From NCBI GenBank assembly GCA_020025675.1, contig JAHHRS010000004.1, forward strand, positions 1-64,000: DNA of 64,000 bases, written 5' to 3'. The notes under the pieces were generated by a model. It saw nothing but the letters and a program-made list of their open reading frames with translations, was not told the DNA's origin and searched no databases. The DNA is from Oscillospiraceae bacterium. GTDB lineage: Bacteria; Bacillota; Clostridia; Oscillospirales; Oscillospiraceae. How positions within the stretch are numbered: position 1 is the first letter of the stretch; every line of letters starts with the position of its first letter. This document shows positions 8,479-17,415 of this stretch, piece by piece. The position numbers and the translations under genes are program-made.

Positions 8479-9811
8479 GCTTTTTAAGCACTCACATTCT
8501 CTTAATGCCACAATGGTCTACACTATTCTTTTTTCTTTAGCCCTCTCCTTTGCCTTATATTTCAGCATAACAAGTATAGGTAAACTGGCCATCGAAAAAA
8601 TCTATATGAGCCCTGACAATGTTGCTTCCAGAAAAGCGGAAATATACTCCGACCTTAATAACTATGTAGTCTTGAACGATATAAGCGGGCAGGATTCTGC
8701 TGCCCTTGCCAACTTTACCGGAAGCAACAATTTCATTACCATTCTTATATACAATAAAAACGGAGATCTTATATTGCGTGCCGCCAGAGGCGAAGCTCAG
8801 TCATCTTCAAATATGCAGACATATCAGGTTCTTCAGTACGCTGTTGAATTCGGAAAGCTATACCCCATGCGCTTTTCCGACGGAGTGTACAATGTCGCAA
8901 TCGGCGACTATACCCAGAAAAAGGAAGAAAACCTTATTATAACCCTTGCAGTTACACTGAGTGTTATTTGCTTTTTCTCTATACTGTTAATGTATATACG
9001 AAGACTCAGCGACAGAATAGTCCAGCTTTCAAAAGAGGCTGTGGAGATAGGCGAAGGTGATTTAGAAAGGCCGATAAGCCTTACGGGAAATGACGAGCTT
9101 ACTATGCTTGCAAAAGAGGTTGACAACATGCGCTCCTCAGTTATAGAGCGTATGGGTAATGAACGGAAGGCATGGGAGGCCAACAGCGAACTTATAACCG
9201 CTATTTCTCACGATATACGAACCCCTATGACTTCTCTCATAGGTTATCTTGAACTTCTGAGCAGCAGTGATTTTAAAGATGTTGAACGTTGCCGTCAATT
9301 CTGTTCTTCAGCCTGTGGGAAGGCCGCAGAACTCAAGGAACTTACCGATGAGCTGTTTAAATACTTTCTTGTTTTCGGTAAGGCTCATGTGGACATGAAT
9401 ATTGAAACATTTGAGGCAAACTTTCTCATTGAGCAGCTTTTGACCGAGTCTGAATACGAGCTTATGGATATTGGGTTTAAGGTAAACCATGTACGTTTTG
9501 ATGATGAATGTTTAGTCCGTGCTGACGCTATGTATCTAAAGCGGGTGGTGAGCAATCTTATCTCCAACATTAAGAAATATGCAGATCGCAGCCGCAGTGT
9601 CGTTTTAATGGCTATTATGGAAAATGACACTGTATCTGTCTGCTTTTCAAACTCCGTTGAAAAAGCTAAGAACCGTGTTGAAAGCACCAAATTAGGCATC
9701 AGAACATGTCAGAAGATTATGGAGCACATGGGCGGAAACTTCATCATAAACAAGGATGAAGACCATTTTGCCGCTGAATTCAGTTTGCCCATAGTGAAAG
9801 ATAAGGTATAA
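8471..9811 (+). CDS. Membrane sensor histidine kinase
   Basis: 446 residues from TTG at 8471, chosen because a GGGGAAAGGG element precedes it and it couples to the regulator stop codon (TTGACTAA). An in-frame ATG at 8510 is the alternative. Order: membrane helix, extracellular sensor of about 110 residues, second membrane helix, HAMP linker, HisKA box with phospho-acceptor His (AISHDIRTPMTSLIGYLELL), and a HATPase domain with an N-box (NLISNIKKYA). The usual DxGxG ATP-lid motif is replaced by FSNSVEKAKNRVESTKLGI, as in some VanS-like kinases. It is the cognate partner of the upstream regulator. Confidence 0.92.
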   Translation: MTKLFKHSHSLNATMVYTILFSLALSFALYFSITSIGKLAIEKIYMSPDNVASRKAEIYSDLNNYVVLNDISGQDSAALANFTGSNNFITILIYNKNGDLILRAARGEAQSSSNMQTYQVLQYAVEFGKLYPMRFSDGVYNVAIGDYTQKKEENLIITLAVTLSVICFFSILLMYIRRLSDRIVQLSKEAVEIGEGDLERPISLTGNDELTMLAKEVDNMRSSVIERMGNERKAWEANSELITAISHDIRTPMTSLIGYLELLSSSDFKDVERCRQFCSSACGKAAELKELTDELFKYFLVFGKAHVDMNIETFEANFLIEQLLTESEYELMDIGFKVNHVRFDDECLVRADAMYLKRVVSNLISNIKKYADRSRSVVLMAIMENDTVSVCFSNSVEKAKNRVESTKLGIRTCQKIMEHMGGNFIINKDEDHFAAEFSLPIVKDKV

Positions 9812-9872
9812 AAAAGCATGGTGCTTTGAACAGATCCGGTAAATGCGGACATGTTCATTTCACCATGCTTTT
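9812..9872. terminator. Long hairpin terminator between convergent genes
   Basis: The outer stem AAAAGCATGGTG (9812-9823) pairs with CACCATGCTTTT (9861-9872). An inner imperfect stem (GAACAGATCCG with CGGACATGTTC) extends it. A/T tracts on both sides suit bidirectional termination between the kinase gene and the minus-strand NifX-like gene. Confidence 0.75.
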
Positions 9873-9900
9873 AAACTATTATTTATGCTGTAATTTTAAC

Positions 9901-10320
9901 TCATAAACTGCATGCGTCGCCCCCGCTGCCGCAGGAGCCTTCCTCCCCACCGCAGCCGCCGCAGGAACCGCAGCATCCGGAGCATCCGCCGGAAGCACCG
10001 TCGTCCATAGGAAGCTGGCCTGTTACCAGCATGTCGGCGGCAGTATCTGCATCACCGCAAAATCCTGATATTGGTATTACACCACGGCTCAAAAGAATGT
10101 TCTTAGCGTCGGAAGAGATATTTCCGCAAATGATTGCTTCCACCTTATTCTCGGTAAGAAGCTCTGCAACCTGATGAGGCTGAGCCATAGGCTCGCACTC
10201 AAGAAGAGCCTTTTCACGCTCGTTCACATATTCTCCGGTGTAATCATAGCTTGCAAAAACGGAGCAGCTTCCAAAATTTTCGGCTATCTCGCCGTTATTG
10301 TACGCAACAGCAACTTTCAT
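9901..10320 (-). CDS. NifB/NifX-type (dinitrogenase Fe-Mo cofactor) domain protein
   Basis: 139 residues from ATG at 10320 (MKVAVAYNNGE), preferred over the upstream in-frame ATG because AAAAGGA lies 7 bases before it. The fold reads as the small NifX/NafY-like domain (VAVAYNNGEIAENFGSCSVF, VEAIICGNISSDAKNILLSRGV). It ends in a Gly/Cys-rich tail with repeated GGC and GSC units. Such single-domain proteins are thought to bind iron-sulfur or metal clusters and often neighbour Mrp ATPases, as here (15 bp to the mrp stop). No nif genes are nearby, so a role in nitrogen fixation is not implied. Confidence 0.85.
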   Translation of the reverse strand: MKVAVAYNNGEIAENFGSCSVFASYDYTGEYVNEREKALLECEPMAQPHQVAELLTENKVEAIICGNISSDAKNILLSRGVIPISGFCGDADTAADMLVTGQLPMDDGASGGCSGCCGSCGGCGGEEGSCGSGGDACSL

Positions 10321-10356
10321 AGATTTTCCTTTTCCCCGCATAATGCGGATTTAAAA

Positions 10357-11187
10357 TTATTTTACCTTTTCGGTAATGTAGCTTGCAAGGTCGGCAATAT
10401 ACTCTCCGCTAACCTGCTCCACCTTACCGGCATCTACCATAGCGGCAATCCGGGGGTCGATGGGAAGTCTTGCATACTTCTCTATACCGAATGACTCGGC
10501 AACCTGCTCCACCTTGCTTTCGCCAAAAATATCATGGCGCTTGCCACAGTCCGGGCACTGGAAGTAGGACATGTTTTCAACAATTCCGAGAACGGGTACA
10601 TTCATCATGTTAGCCATATTCACGGCCTTAGAAACTATCATGCTGACCAATTCCTGAGGAGACGTTACAATAACAATACCGTCAACAGGCAAAGACTGAA
10701 AAACTGTAAGCGGAACATCACCGGTTCCGGGAGGCATATCCACGAACATGTAGTCTACATCGTTCCAGAGAACATCAGTCCAGAACTGGGTAACAGCTCC
10801 GGCAATTACAGGGCCTCTCCACACAACAGGCTCAGTCTCGTTTTCAAGAATAAGGTTAATAGACATAAGCTGTATGCCGCTATCGGTGGTAACAGGAATA
10901 ATGTATTCATCAGTACCGGTTGCGTGGCGGGTAACGCCAAATGATTTGGGTATCGAAGGGCCTGTAATATCTGCGTCCAGTACAGCACAGCTATGTCCCC
11001 TTCTTTGCATCTCTGAGGCAAGCATACTTGTTACAAGGGATTTTCCAACGCCACCCTTGCCGCTCACAACAGCAATTACCTTCTTCACGCTGGAGCCTTC
11101 ATGCAGCTTTTTAACAAGGCTCTCTGCCTCACGCTCTGAGCAATTATTAGCCCCGCAGCTGGAGCAGTCATGTGTACATTCGCTCAT
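10357..11187 (-). CDS. mrp: Mrp/NBP35-type P-loop ATPase, iron-sulfur carrier
   Basis: 276 residues. An N-terminal Cys cluster (CTHDCSSCGANNC) precedes a deviant Walker A motif (VSGKGGVGKS) and the Mrp signature YMFVDMPPGTGD. A CxxC pair (FQCPDCGKRHDIFG) in the C-terminal half is the site where a 4Fe-4S cluster bridges the dimer in this family. It acts in the cytosol as a scaffold or carrier of Fe-S clusters. It is upstream of, and probably cotranscribed with, the NifX-like gene. Confidence 0.93.
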   Translation of the reverse strand: MSECTHDCSSCGANNCSEREAESLVKKLHEGSSVKKVIAVVSGKGGVGKSLVTSMLASEMQRRGHSCAVLDADITGPSIPKSFGVTRHATGTDEYIIPVTTDSGIQLMSINLILENETEPVVWRGPVIAGAVTQFWTDVLWNDVDYMFVDMPPGTGDVPLTVFQSLPVDGIVIVTSPQELVSMIVSKAVNMANMMNVPVLGIVENMSYFQCPDCGKRHDIFGESKVEQVAESFGIEKYARLPIDPRIAAMVDAGKVEQVSGEYIADLASYITEKVK

Positions 11188-11316
11188 TGAACTCTCTACC
11201 TTTCAAATTCTGTTATTATATGGTATAAGATATAGTATAAACGGAGGCATAACTCTGCCTCTAATAAATATCCTGTCTTTTATTATACCATTTTCATTAT
11301 CTTTAGTCAAATAGAC

Positions 11317-11814
11317 TCACTTGTTTTTTCTCAGCGCCCTCACAAGATATTTTGCTGAAATTCCTGTAAAAACTCCTGTTATTATGCCGGATATTGACAG
11401 CAGAGGAGCATATACCCATATCTGTGGGGTCTTAACTATAAGGGCACATACGGTAAGCTGTCCGGCATTATGGCAAAGAGCGGCTATGGCACTTGTAAGC
11501 CAGAGATGATTTTCCGGAATTACGGACACCAAAATGCACATAGCTATGTAGGAAAAAAGCGCTCCCGCAGCGCTGTATAAAAAGCTGGCAGGGCCTCCGG
11601 CAAACATAGACCCCATTATCACACGGACAAGCAAAATAGCGCCGGCCTCTTTTTTGCCCAGCAAAAGCATTGCCGCAAGGGTTATAATATTTGCAAGCCC
11701 CAGCTTTATTCCGGGTATCGGCACAATGGGCGGTATTTGTGCCTCAAGAATGAATATGCCCAGAGCAAGTGCTGTAAGTACCGCCATAAACGTAAGCTTT
11801 TTAGTCCTACCCAT
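11317..11814 (-). CDS. Gx transporter family membrane protein (HepS/HepA component I-like)
   Basis: 165 residues with about five membrane segments. KLGLANIITLAAMLLLGKKEA and PGIKLGL are characteristic of the Gx/ECF-like family that is sometimes annotated as heptaprenyl diphosphate synthase component I. The actual substrate is unknown. It overlaps the upstream NusG-II gene by 8 bp, a pairing common in Clostridia, often near electron-transfer or FMN-transfer genes, which are absent here. A weak hairpin (AGAGGCA/TGCCTCC around 11250) lies downstream. Confidence 0.85.
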   Translation of the reverse strand: MGRTKKLTFMAVLTALALGIFILEAQIPPIVPIPGIKLGLANIITLAAMLLLGKKEAGAILLVRVIMGSMFAGGPASFLYSAAGALFSYIAMCILVSVIPENHLWLTSAIAALCHNAGQLTVCALIVKTPQIWVYAPLLSISGIITGVFTGISAKYLVRALRKNK

Positions 11815-12169
11815 CTATCCCGCTCCCTTCAATACTTATTACAAGTCTGTTCGGCATACAAACAATGGGAATTCCGCCGCCTGTCATTCTCCCCTGCTTT
11901 ACGCACACCTTATCGGGACAGCTTGCAGAGGTGATAGAAATAGCACCGGGTTCAACGTGTACTATGTTGGTACCGTATTTTGTTTTTATCTCAATATCGT
12001 ATGGTTCCTGAACGCTTTGTAGGTCTATCCTTTCATATTCTTCTCCGTTTACTGAGATAACAGCTATTGAACCTGAGGGCATATTTTTCAGCAGGAAAAA
12101 TAATGCCGCACACAAAATACAGAAAGCTGATAATGCAATTATTATAATTTTCGTCTTATTATTCTTCAT
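11807..12169 (-). CDS. NusG domain II-containing small membrane-anchored protein
   Basis: 120 residues: a single N-terminal transmembrane helix (IIIIALSAFCILCAALFFLL) followed by a NusG-II beta domain ending in the family phrase SCPDKVCVKQG and PIVCMPNRLVI. Its function is unknown. It precedes and overlaps the Gx transporter gene. No Shine-Dalgarno is visible, and the -10 box of a strong promoter ends only 6 bp before the ATG, so the mRNA may be leaderless. Confidence 0.88.
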   Translation of the reverse strand: MKNNKTKIIIIALSAFCILCAALFFLLKNMPSGSIAVISVNGEEYERIDLQSVQEPYDIEIKTKYGTNIVHVEPGAISITSASCPDKVCVKQGRMTGGGIPIVCMPNRLVISIEGSGIDG

Positions 12170-12175
12170 AGCTTT

Positions 12176-12204
12176 ATTTTAGTTTAGCTTTGCGCAGTTG
12201 TCAA
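12176..12204 (-). promoter_or_regulatory. Promoter of the NusG-II/Gx operon
   Basis: Minus strand: TTGACA (perfect -35), 17 bases, TAAAAT. The -10 ends 6 bases before the start codon at 12169. Confidence 0.75.
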
Positions 12205-12216
12205 CTGTATACATTA

Positions 12217-12246
12217 TTGATTATGATTTGCGTTTTATGCTATAAT
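12217..12246 (+). promoter_or_regulatory. Promoter of the cell-wall operon
   Basis: TTGATT, 18 bases and a perfect TATAAT at 12241-12246, 86 bp before the chosen TTG start of the SEDS gene. Confidence 0.6.
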
Positions 12247-12331
12247 AACCAAAAATGATAAGATAACAAGTTTATTTTTTTATAAAGTAAATTTCATGCA
12301 TAAGACTGTCGTATTTTTAGGAGGCCGAAGT

Positions 12332-14245
12332 TTGGAAGCTATAATACCGTATCTGATGACAATTTCAAAATTCGTGCTCATATGCACTTCTATAAGTATA
12401 CTTGCCCGCTGTATTCGGTCTATGCTCTCTGAACGTTATGAATTGGAGACATGGGGATATATAAGAGCGGGAGATAAAACCCTGCCCGTAAATCATTGGG
12501 AAAATATTATCGGTCGCTCCACCGGTGCTGACATACGATTATTCGGTGCGGGTATCAGTCGAGTTCATGCGGTTTTAAGCAGAAACGACAAAGGAATCTG
12601 GAAAATTTACGACATTTTTTCCAGAGGAGGTGTATGGGTAAACGGCGAAAAAGCCGGTGTTAACGGCATAGAATTAAGCCACGGTGATGTTATAAACTTA
12701 GGCGGCAGCTGCCTTCGCTTTCTTGATATAGGGAAAGATCAGCGAAATGCCCTGGAGGCCGCCCGGAGTTTTGCCGGGAAAAATGTTTCTCCCTCTCTGA
12801 CACTTTTAGAGCTGACAGTTTTTCAGCTTTTTCTGCTTTTACAGCACGCAATTTCCGCCGCACCCGGTAACTTAGCCCCAATTTCTTTGGGCTTTGTCAC
12901 ACTTATTATTTTGCAGTGGACATGCTATAATTCCATGAGAATTATAAACAGAAGCGGCTTTGAGATTGAAATACTGGCTTTTTATCTCAGCACCCTTGGT
13001 ATGTCCGTTGCCGCTTCATCTACGCCTGAGGACATGTATAAGCAAATGCTTTTGACTATTGTAAGTGTTCTGCTCTTCCTTCTCAGCGGTTGGTGGCTTA
13101 GAAATCTAAAAAGAACTATCTCCGTGCGTATACCTGTAGGCACTCTGGCTATACTGCTTCTGGCTGTAAACGTAATATTTAGTGAAGCTGTATTCGGTGC
13201 AAAAAACTGGCTGGAATTCGGCGGTTATTCTTTTCAGCCCTCTGAACTTATTAAATGCGCTTATATATATGTAGGCGCTTCTACTCTGGATTTGCTGTAC
13301 AGAAAGAAAAACCTTTTCAGTTTTATTGTTTTTTCCGCCCTTTGCGTTGTAGCCCTTGCGCTGATTGGTGACTTTGGTACAGCATTAATATTTTTTGTAG
13401 GGTTTCTGGTTATATCCTTTATGCGCTCCGGCTCTATTGCCACAGTTTTTCTGGCGGTTTCAGGAGCGGGCCTTGCAGGATTTCTGGCAGTTATGGTAAA
13501 GCCCTATATTGCCCAGCGTTTTAACACCTGGGGTCACGCATGGGAAGATGTATATAACGCAGGCTATCAGCAGACAAGAGCCATGTCTGCCGCCGCATCC
13601 GGCGGTCTTTTAGGGAAAGGTGCAGGCGAAGGCTGGCTTAAAGATATATTTGCAGCCAATACCGACATGGTTTTTGCCATGGTGTGTGAAGAACTTGGCC
13701 TTATTATTGCCGTTTGTATGGTGCTGGCCATTTTAGCTATGGCATTCTTTGCAGTAAGGAGTGCAAAGCAGGGTCGTTCTGCATATTACGCCATTGCTTC
13801 CTGCGCTGCAATGAGTATGCTTTTAACCCAACTGGCTCTAAACGTTTTCGGCTCTCTTGATCTGCTGCCGTTTACAGGTGTTACCTTCCCATTTGTTTCC
13901 CGCGGCGGTTCTTCCCTCATTTCATGTTGGATGCTTATGGCATTTTTGAAAAGCTCAGACAACCGAAAGAGCGCCAGTTTTGCTGTAAGACCCGGAAAAC
14001 GCTTAAAATCTATGGCAGAGACCGACGACAATTCCTATTATGGCCGTCAGGACGACTACTTATATAGTGACGAAGAATTTGAAGATGATGATTTAGATGA
14101 TAATATCTTAGGTAAAAGCAACAACGGAGCTGAATGTGATTATTATAAAAGCGGAAACGAGGGTTTTAAGGATAGTGCAACTTTAGATGAATTTGATTAT
14201 TATGAAAATGAGGACGATGATGACGAAGAGGGGGCATGGAGCTGA
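12332..14245 (+). CDS. FHA domain fused to an FtsW/RodA/SpoVE (SEDS) peptidoglycan polymerase
   Basis: 637 residues from TTG at 12332. AGGAGG lies 7 bases upstream of it, whereas the in-frame ATG at 12296 has no ribosome binding site. After a first membrane helix, residues about 45-130 form an FHA phosphothreonine-binding domain (IIGRSTGADIRL, ISRVHAVLSR, GGVWVNGEKAG). About ten membrane segments with SEDS motifs follow (NWLEFGGYSFQPSELIK, GDFGTALIFF, PFVSRGGSSLI). The tail is very acidic, rich in Asp, Glu and Tyr. SEDS proteins polymerise lipid II and work with a class B PBP, here the overlapping next gene. The FHA domain suggests control by a Ser/Thr kinase. Confidence 0.92.
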   Translation: MEAIIPYLMTISKFVLICTSISILARCIRSMLSERYELETWGYIRAGDKTLPVNHWENIIGRSTGADIRLFGAGISRVHAVLSRNDKGIWKIYDIFSRGGVWVNGEKAGVNGIELSHGDVINLGGSCLRFLDIGKDQRNALEAARSFAGKNVSPSLTLLELTVFQLFLLLQHAISAAPGNLAPISLGFVTLIILQWTCYNSMRIINRSGFEIEILAFYLSTLGMSVAASSTPEDMYKQMLLTIVSVLLFLLSGWWLRNLKRTISVRIPVGTLAILLLAVNVIFSEAVFGAKNWLEFGGYSFQPSELIKCAYIYVGASTLDLLYRKKNLFSFIVFSALCVVALALIGDFGTALIFFVGFLVISFMRSGSIATVFLAVSGAGLAGFLAVMVKPYIAQRFNTWGHAWEDVYNAGYQQTRAMSAAASGGLLGKGAGEGWLKDIFAANTDMVFAMVCEELGLIIAVCMVLAILAMAFFAVRSAKQGRSAYYAIASCAAMSMLLTQLALNVFGSLDLLPFTGVTFPFVSRGGSSLISCWMLMAFLKSSDNRKSASFAVRPGKRLKSMAETDDNSYYGRQDDYLYSDEEFEDDDLDDNILGKSNNGAECDYYKSGNEGFKDSATLDEFDYYENEDDDDEEGAWS

Positions 14246-15540
14246 TGAAAAAAATCACTAACCGGGCTTTTTCTCTTCTTCTGATTGCCGCTCTTGTTAT
14301 TTTCGGCATGGGCTTATATATCGTCAGATACGTTCAGCACGGTGAAGAGTGGGCTCTTTACTTTGCCGGTACCAATTCCGACTCAAGCGGTGAGTTGCTG
14401 GACAGAAATGGGGTTGTTCTGGCATCATTTTCTCCGGATGAGAAACTTTTTGCTCAGGACGAACTTACAAGAAAGGCAAACTATCATACCACCGGAGACT
14501 ACTGGGGCAGAACCGGAAGCGGTGTTCTCCGTAATTTTCAAAGCGGCTCTTATGATTACAGTCTCCTCCGCGGAACCACTAAATCCAACAGCCATACAAT
14601 GACTTTAAACATAGATTCTGAGCTTAATAACGTAGCTTATGAGGCTATGGGTGATAGAAAAGGCGCTGTTCTTCTCTCCAACTATAAAACCGGAGAAATT
14701 CTTGCCCTTATGTCCACTCCCGCTCTTGACCCGGCAGACGAAAATGCAGAACCGGCAGAAGGTGCATATATTAATCGCTGTCTCTCTGCCGCTTTTGTCC
14801 CCGGTTCCGTGTTCAAGCTTATTACAACTGCGGCGGCAATAGAAAATATTCCCGATATTTTTGACCGCACTTTCTACTGTGAGGGGGTACACAAGATAGC
14901 AGGAATAGAAATAACATGTTCGGGAACTCACTATTCTCAAAGCTTTGAACAGGCTCTGGCCAATTCCTGCAACGTGGCATTTGCTCAGATAGCTGTAATG
15001 CTTGGGCAGGATACTCTGGAAAGGTACGCCGTGGAATACGGCTTTATGGATAATCACAAAGTAAACGGAATTACCACTGCTAAAGGAAGTTTTCCTACTG
15101 AATTTGTAGGAGACCCTGAGCTTGCCTGGGCAGGCATAGGTCAGTCAACAGATCTTGTGTGCCCATACTCTCTGCTCCGTTTTGTTTCCGCAATAGGAAA
15201 CGGAGGAGTATTATATGAGCCAAACCTTGTAAAAACAGACAGTCCTGCCAAAACCACAAGACTGATTGAGGCCGATACCGCCGATAAATTAAAGCAGATG
15301 ATGAGTTACAATGTAGTGGCTCATTATGATGGAGAAAACAATTTTCCCGGCCTGAATGTCTGCGCTAAAACAGGCACGGCTGAGCTTGGTGACGGCAGCT
15401 CTCACGCATGGTTCACCGGATTTCTGGATGACGAAGAACATCCATACGCCTTTGTAGTACTTATAGAGCAGGGCGGCAGCGGTCTTGGTTCAGCAGGTGT
15501 ACTTGCTAATACATTACTTCAGGCGGCTGTAAACAGATAA
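14236..15540 (+). CDS. Penicillin-binding protein (class B transpeptidase), PbpA/FtsI-like
   Basis: 434 residues: one N-terminal membrane helix, a short N-terminal part with LLDRNGVVLASF, and a transpeptidase domain with the active-site SxxK in PGSVFKLITT, SxN as SCN in LANSCNVAFA, and KTG in CAKTGTAEL. At 434 residues it lacks the large pedestal of PBP2/PBP3 and resembles mycobacterial PbpA-type proteins. It overlaps the FHA-SEDS gene by 10 bp, as expected for a polymerase-transpeptidase pair in elongation, division or sporulation. The C-terminus ends soon after the KTG region, so no PASTA domain is present. Confidence 0.93.
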   Translation: MELMKKITNRAFSLLLIAALVIFGMGLYIVRYVQHGEEWALYFAGTNSDSSGELLDRNGVVLASFSPDEKLFAQDELTRKANYHTTGDYWGRTGSGVLRNFQSGSYDYSLLRGTTKSNSHTMTLNIDSELNNVAYEAMGDRKGAVLLSNYKTGEILALMSTPALDPADENAEPAEGAYINRCLSAAFVPGSVFKLITTAAAIENIPDIFDRTFYCEGVHKIAGIEITCSGTHYSQSFEQALANSCNVAFAQIAVMLGQDTLERYAVEYGFMDNHKVNGITTAKGSFPTEFVGDPELAWAGIGQSTDLVCPYSLLRFVSAIGNGGVLYEPNLVKTDSPAKTTRLIEADTADKLKQMMSYNVVAHYDGENNFPGLNVCAKTGTAELGDGSSHAWFTGFLDDEEHPYAFVVLIEQGGSGLGSAGVLANTLLQAAVNR

Positions 15541-15549
15541 GGAGATAAA

Positions 15550-17415
15550 ATGATAGATATTTCTGTAAGCTCTCTGGTTAAATCCTATGAGCTTGGTAAA
15601 AATGTATTGGACGGTCTATCCTTCACCGTAAATTCCGGTGAACGTGTAGGTATTTTAGGCCACAACGGCTGCGGAAAAACGACTCTTTTTAAAATTCTGA
15701 TAGGAGAACTGCCGTATGACGAGGGTGAAGTTATGGTATCCCCCGGAAAGCGTATAGGCCTTATATCACAGATTCCCCATTACCCGGCAGACTGGACAAC
15801 AGAGGACGTATTAAAGGATGCACACAGGCACTTATATACTATCAGCAGAAAACTTGATGAGTTAACGGAACGTTTGGAATTTGAGCAGTCTCCCGCTCTT
15901 CTCCGAGATTTTGACAGGCTGAGCGAGGACTTCCGCCGTTTGGGCGGCTACGAAATGGACGTTAACCGCAACCGTGTTGCAAACGGCCTTCTCATAACTG
16001 ACGCAATGCGGGAGCAGAGTTTTGACAGTCTCTCAGGGGGCGAAAAAACAAGGGTCAATCTGGCAAGACTTATACTTGAAGACACCGATATTCTTCTGCT
16101 TGACGAGCCTACCAATCACCTTGACTTAAAGGCTACTGAGTGGCTTGAAGATTATCTGCTCCATTTTAAAGGCACTGTTCTCACCATAAGCCATGACCGC
16201 TATTTTCTTGATACCGTTGTGGAGCGCAGTATAGAGATAAACGACGGTAAAGCCGAACTTTACAGTGGAAATTACAGTTTCTATGTGCAGGAGCGGCAGC
16301 AGCGCTTTGAAGAAAAACTCAAAAAATATGAAAAGGATCAGGCAAAAATAGCTCAGCTCACAAAAGCCGCGGAGCAAATGCATCTATGGGCCTTTATGGG
16401 TAATGATAAGCTGCACAAACGGGCGTTTTCAATGGAAAAACGCATAGAAAAGTTAGGCAGCAGCGAACGTCCTCACGAGGAAAAGAAACTTAAAGTTAAG
16501 TTTAAACAGCGTGAATTTTCAGGCGATGAGGTTGTGGTTACTGACGGTCTCTCAAAGTCTTTCGACCATAAGCAGCTTTTTAAGGATTTAAATCTCACCG
16601 TCACCGGAGGTGAACGAATAGCTTTAATCGGAGATAACGGAACAGGAAAATCCACTCTTATAAAGCTTATTATGAATGAAGAAAAGCCGGATGAAGGCTA
16701 TTTATATCACGGTCCCTCAGTACGGGTCGCCTATCTTCCGCAGATTGTAAAATTTAGTGATGAGAGCCGCTCAGCACTTGATACAATGCTGTACGACTGC
16801 AAATGTCAGCCCCAGGAAGCCAGAGACCGGCTTGCCGCATTCGGCTTTAGAGGTGAAGACGTCCTTACGCCGGTGGGTGGGCTCTCAGGCGGAGAAAAGA
16901 GTCGTTTAAGGCTTTGTATGCTGATGGGCAGCGATATTAACTTCCTTATTTTAGACGAACCTACTAACCATCTGGACATAAGTTCCAGAGAATGGATGGA
17001 AGACGCTCTCTCCGACTATACGGAGACTTTGCTTTTTGTCTCCCACGACAGATATTTTATAGAAAAATTTGCCCAGCGAATATGGTATCTAAGTAACGGA
17101 AAAATAACGGATTTTCGTGGCGGTTACAAAGATTTCTGCTCTTGGTGTGAACGGCAGTCGGTATTTGAACATGCAGAAAAAGAGGTAAAAAAGAAAAAGG
17201 AAGAAAAAAAGCCCAAAGCTCCCCGAACCGACAGACAGCTTGCCAAGCTTGAACGTGATATTGAAAAGTATGAAGCTAAAATAGCAGAGCTTGAGCAGCA
17301 GGAAGAAGAATTTGCCGCCGACTACCAGAAGCTTATGGAAATTGAGTCTCAGAAAGAAGCTCTCAACGATGAGCTTATGGAGCTTTACGAAAAATGGGAG
17401 GCCCTTGAAGGATGA
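15550..17415 (+). CDS. ABC-F family ATPase (Uup/YfmR type)
   Basis: 621 residues with two ATPase domains: Walker A GHNGCGKTT and GDNGTGKST, signatures LSGGEKTR and LSGGEKSR, and Walker B ending in LLLDEPTNHLDL and LILDEPTNHLDI. The P-site tRNA interaction linker lies between the domains, and a charged coiled coil (about 545-621) closes the protein. There are no membrane segments. Housekeeping ABC-F proteins act on the ribosome to relieve stalling; some relatives give antibiotic resistance, but the coiled-coil tail fits the Uup/YfmR side. GGAGA precedes the ATG, 9 bp after the PBP gene. Confidence 0.93.
   Translation: MIDISVSSLVKSYELGKNVLDGLSFTVNSGERVGILGHNGCGKTTLFKILIGELPYDEGEVMVSPGKRIGLISQIPHYPADWTTEDVLKDAHRHLYTISRKLDELTERLEFEQSPALLRDFDRLSEDFRRLGGYEMDVNRNRVANGLLITDAMREQSFDSLSGGEKTRVNLARLILEDTDILLLDEPTNHLDLKATEWLEDYLLHFKGTVLTISHDRYFLDTVVERSIEINDGKAELYSGNYSFYVQERQQRFEEKLKKYEKDQAKIAQLTKAAEQMHLWAFMGNDKLHKRAFSMEKRIEKLGSSERPHEEKKLKVKFKQREFSGDEVVVTDGLSKSFDHKQLFKDLNLTVTGGERIALIGDNGTGKSTLIKLIMNEEKPDEGYLYHGPSVRVAYLPQIVKFSDESRSALDTMLYDCKCQPQEARDRLAAFGFRGEDVLTPVGGLSGGEKSRLRLCMLMGSDINFLILDEPTNHLDISSREWMEDALSDYTETLLFVSHDRYFIEKFAQRIWYLSNGKITDFRGGYKDFCSWCERQSVFEHAEKEVKKKKEEKKPKAPRTDRQLAKLERDIEKYEAKIAELEQQEEEFAADYQKLMEIESQKEALNDELMELYEKWEALEG

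Noticed and set aside
11230-11262. Terminator of the Gx transporter gene
   Set aside because: The GAGGCA/TGCCTC stem has only 6 bp and lacks a T tract; too weak to list separately.
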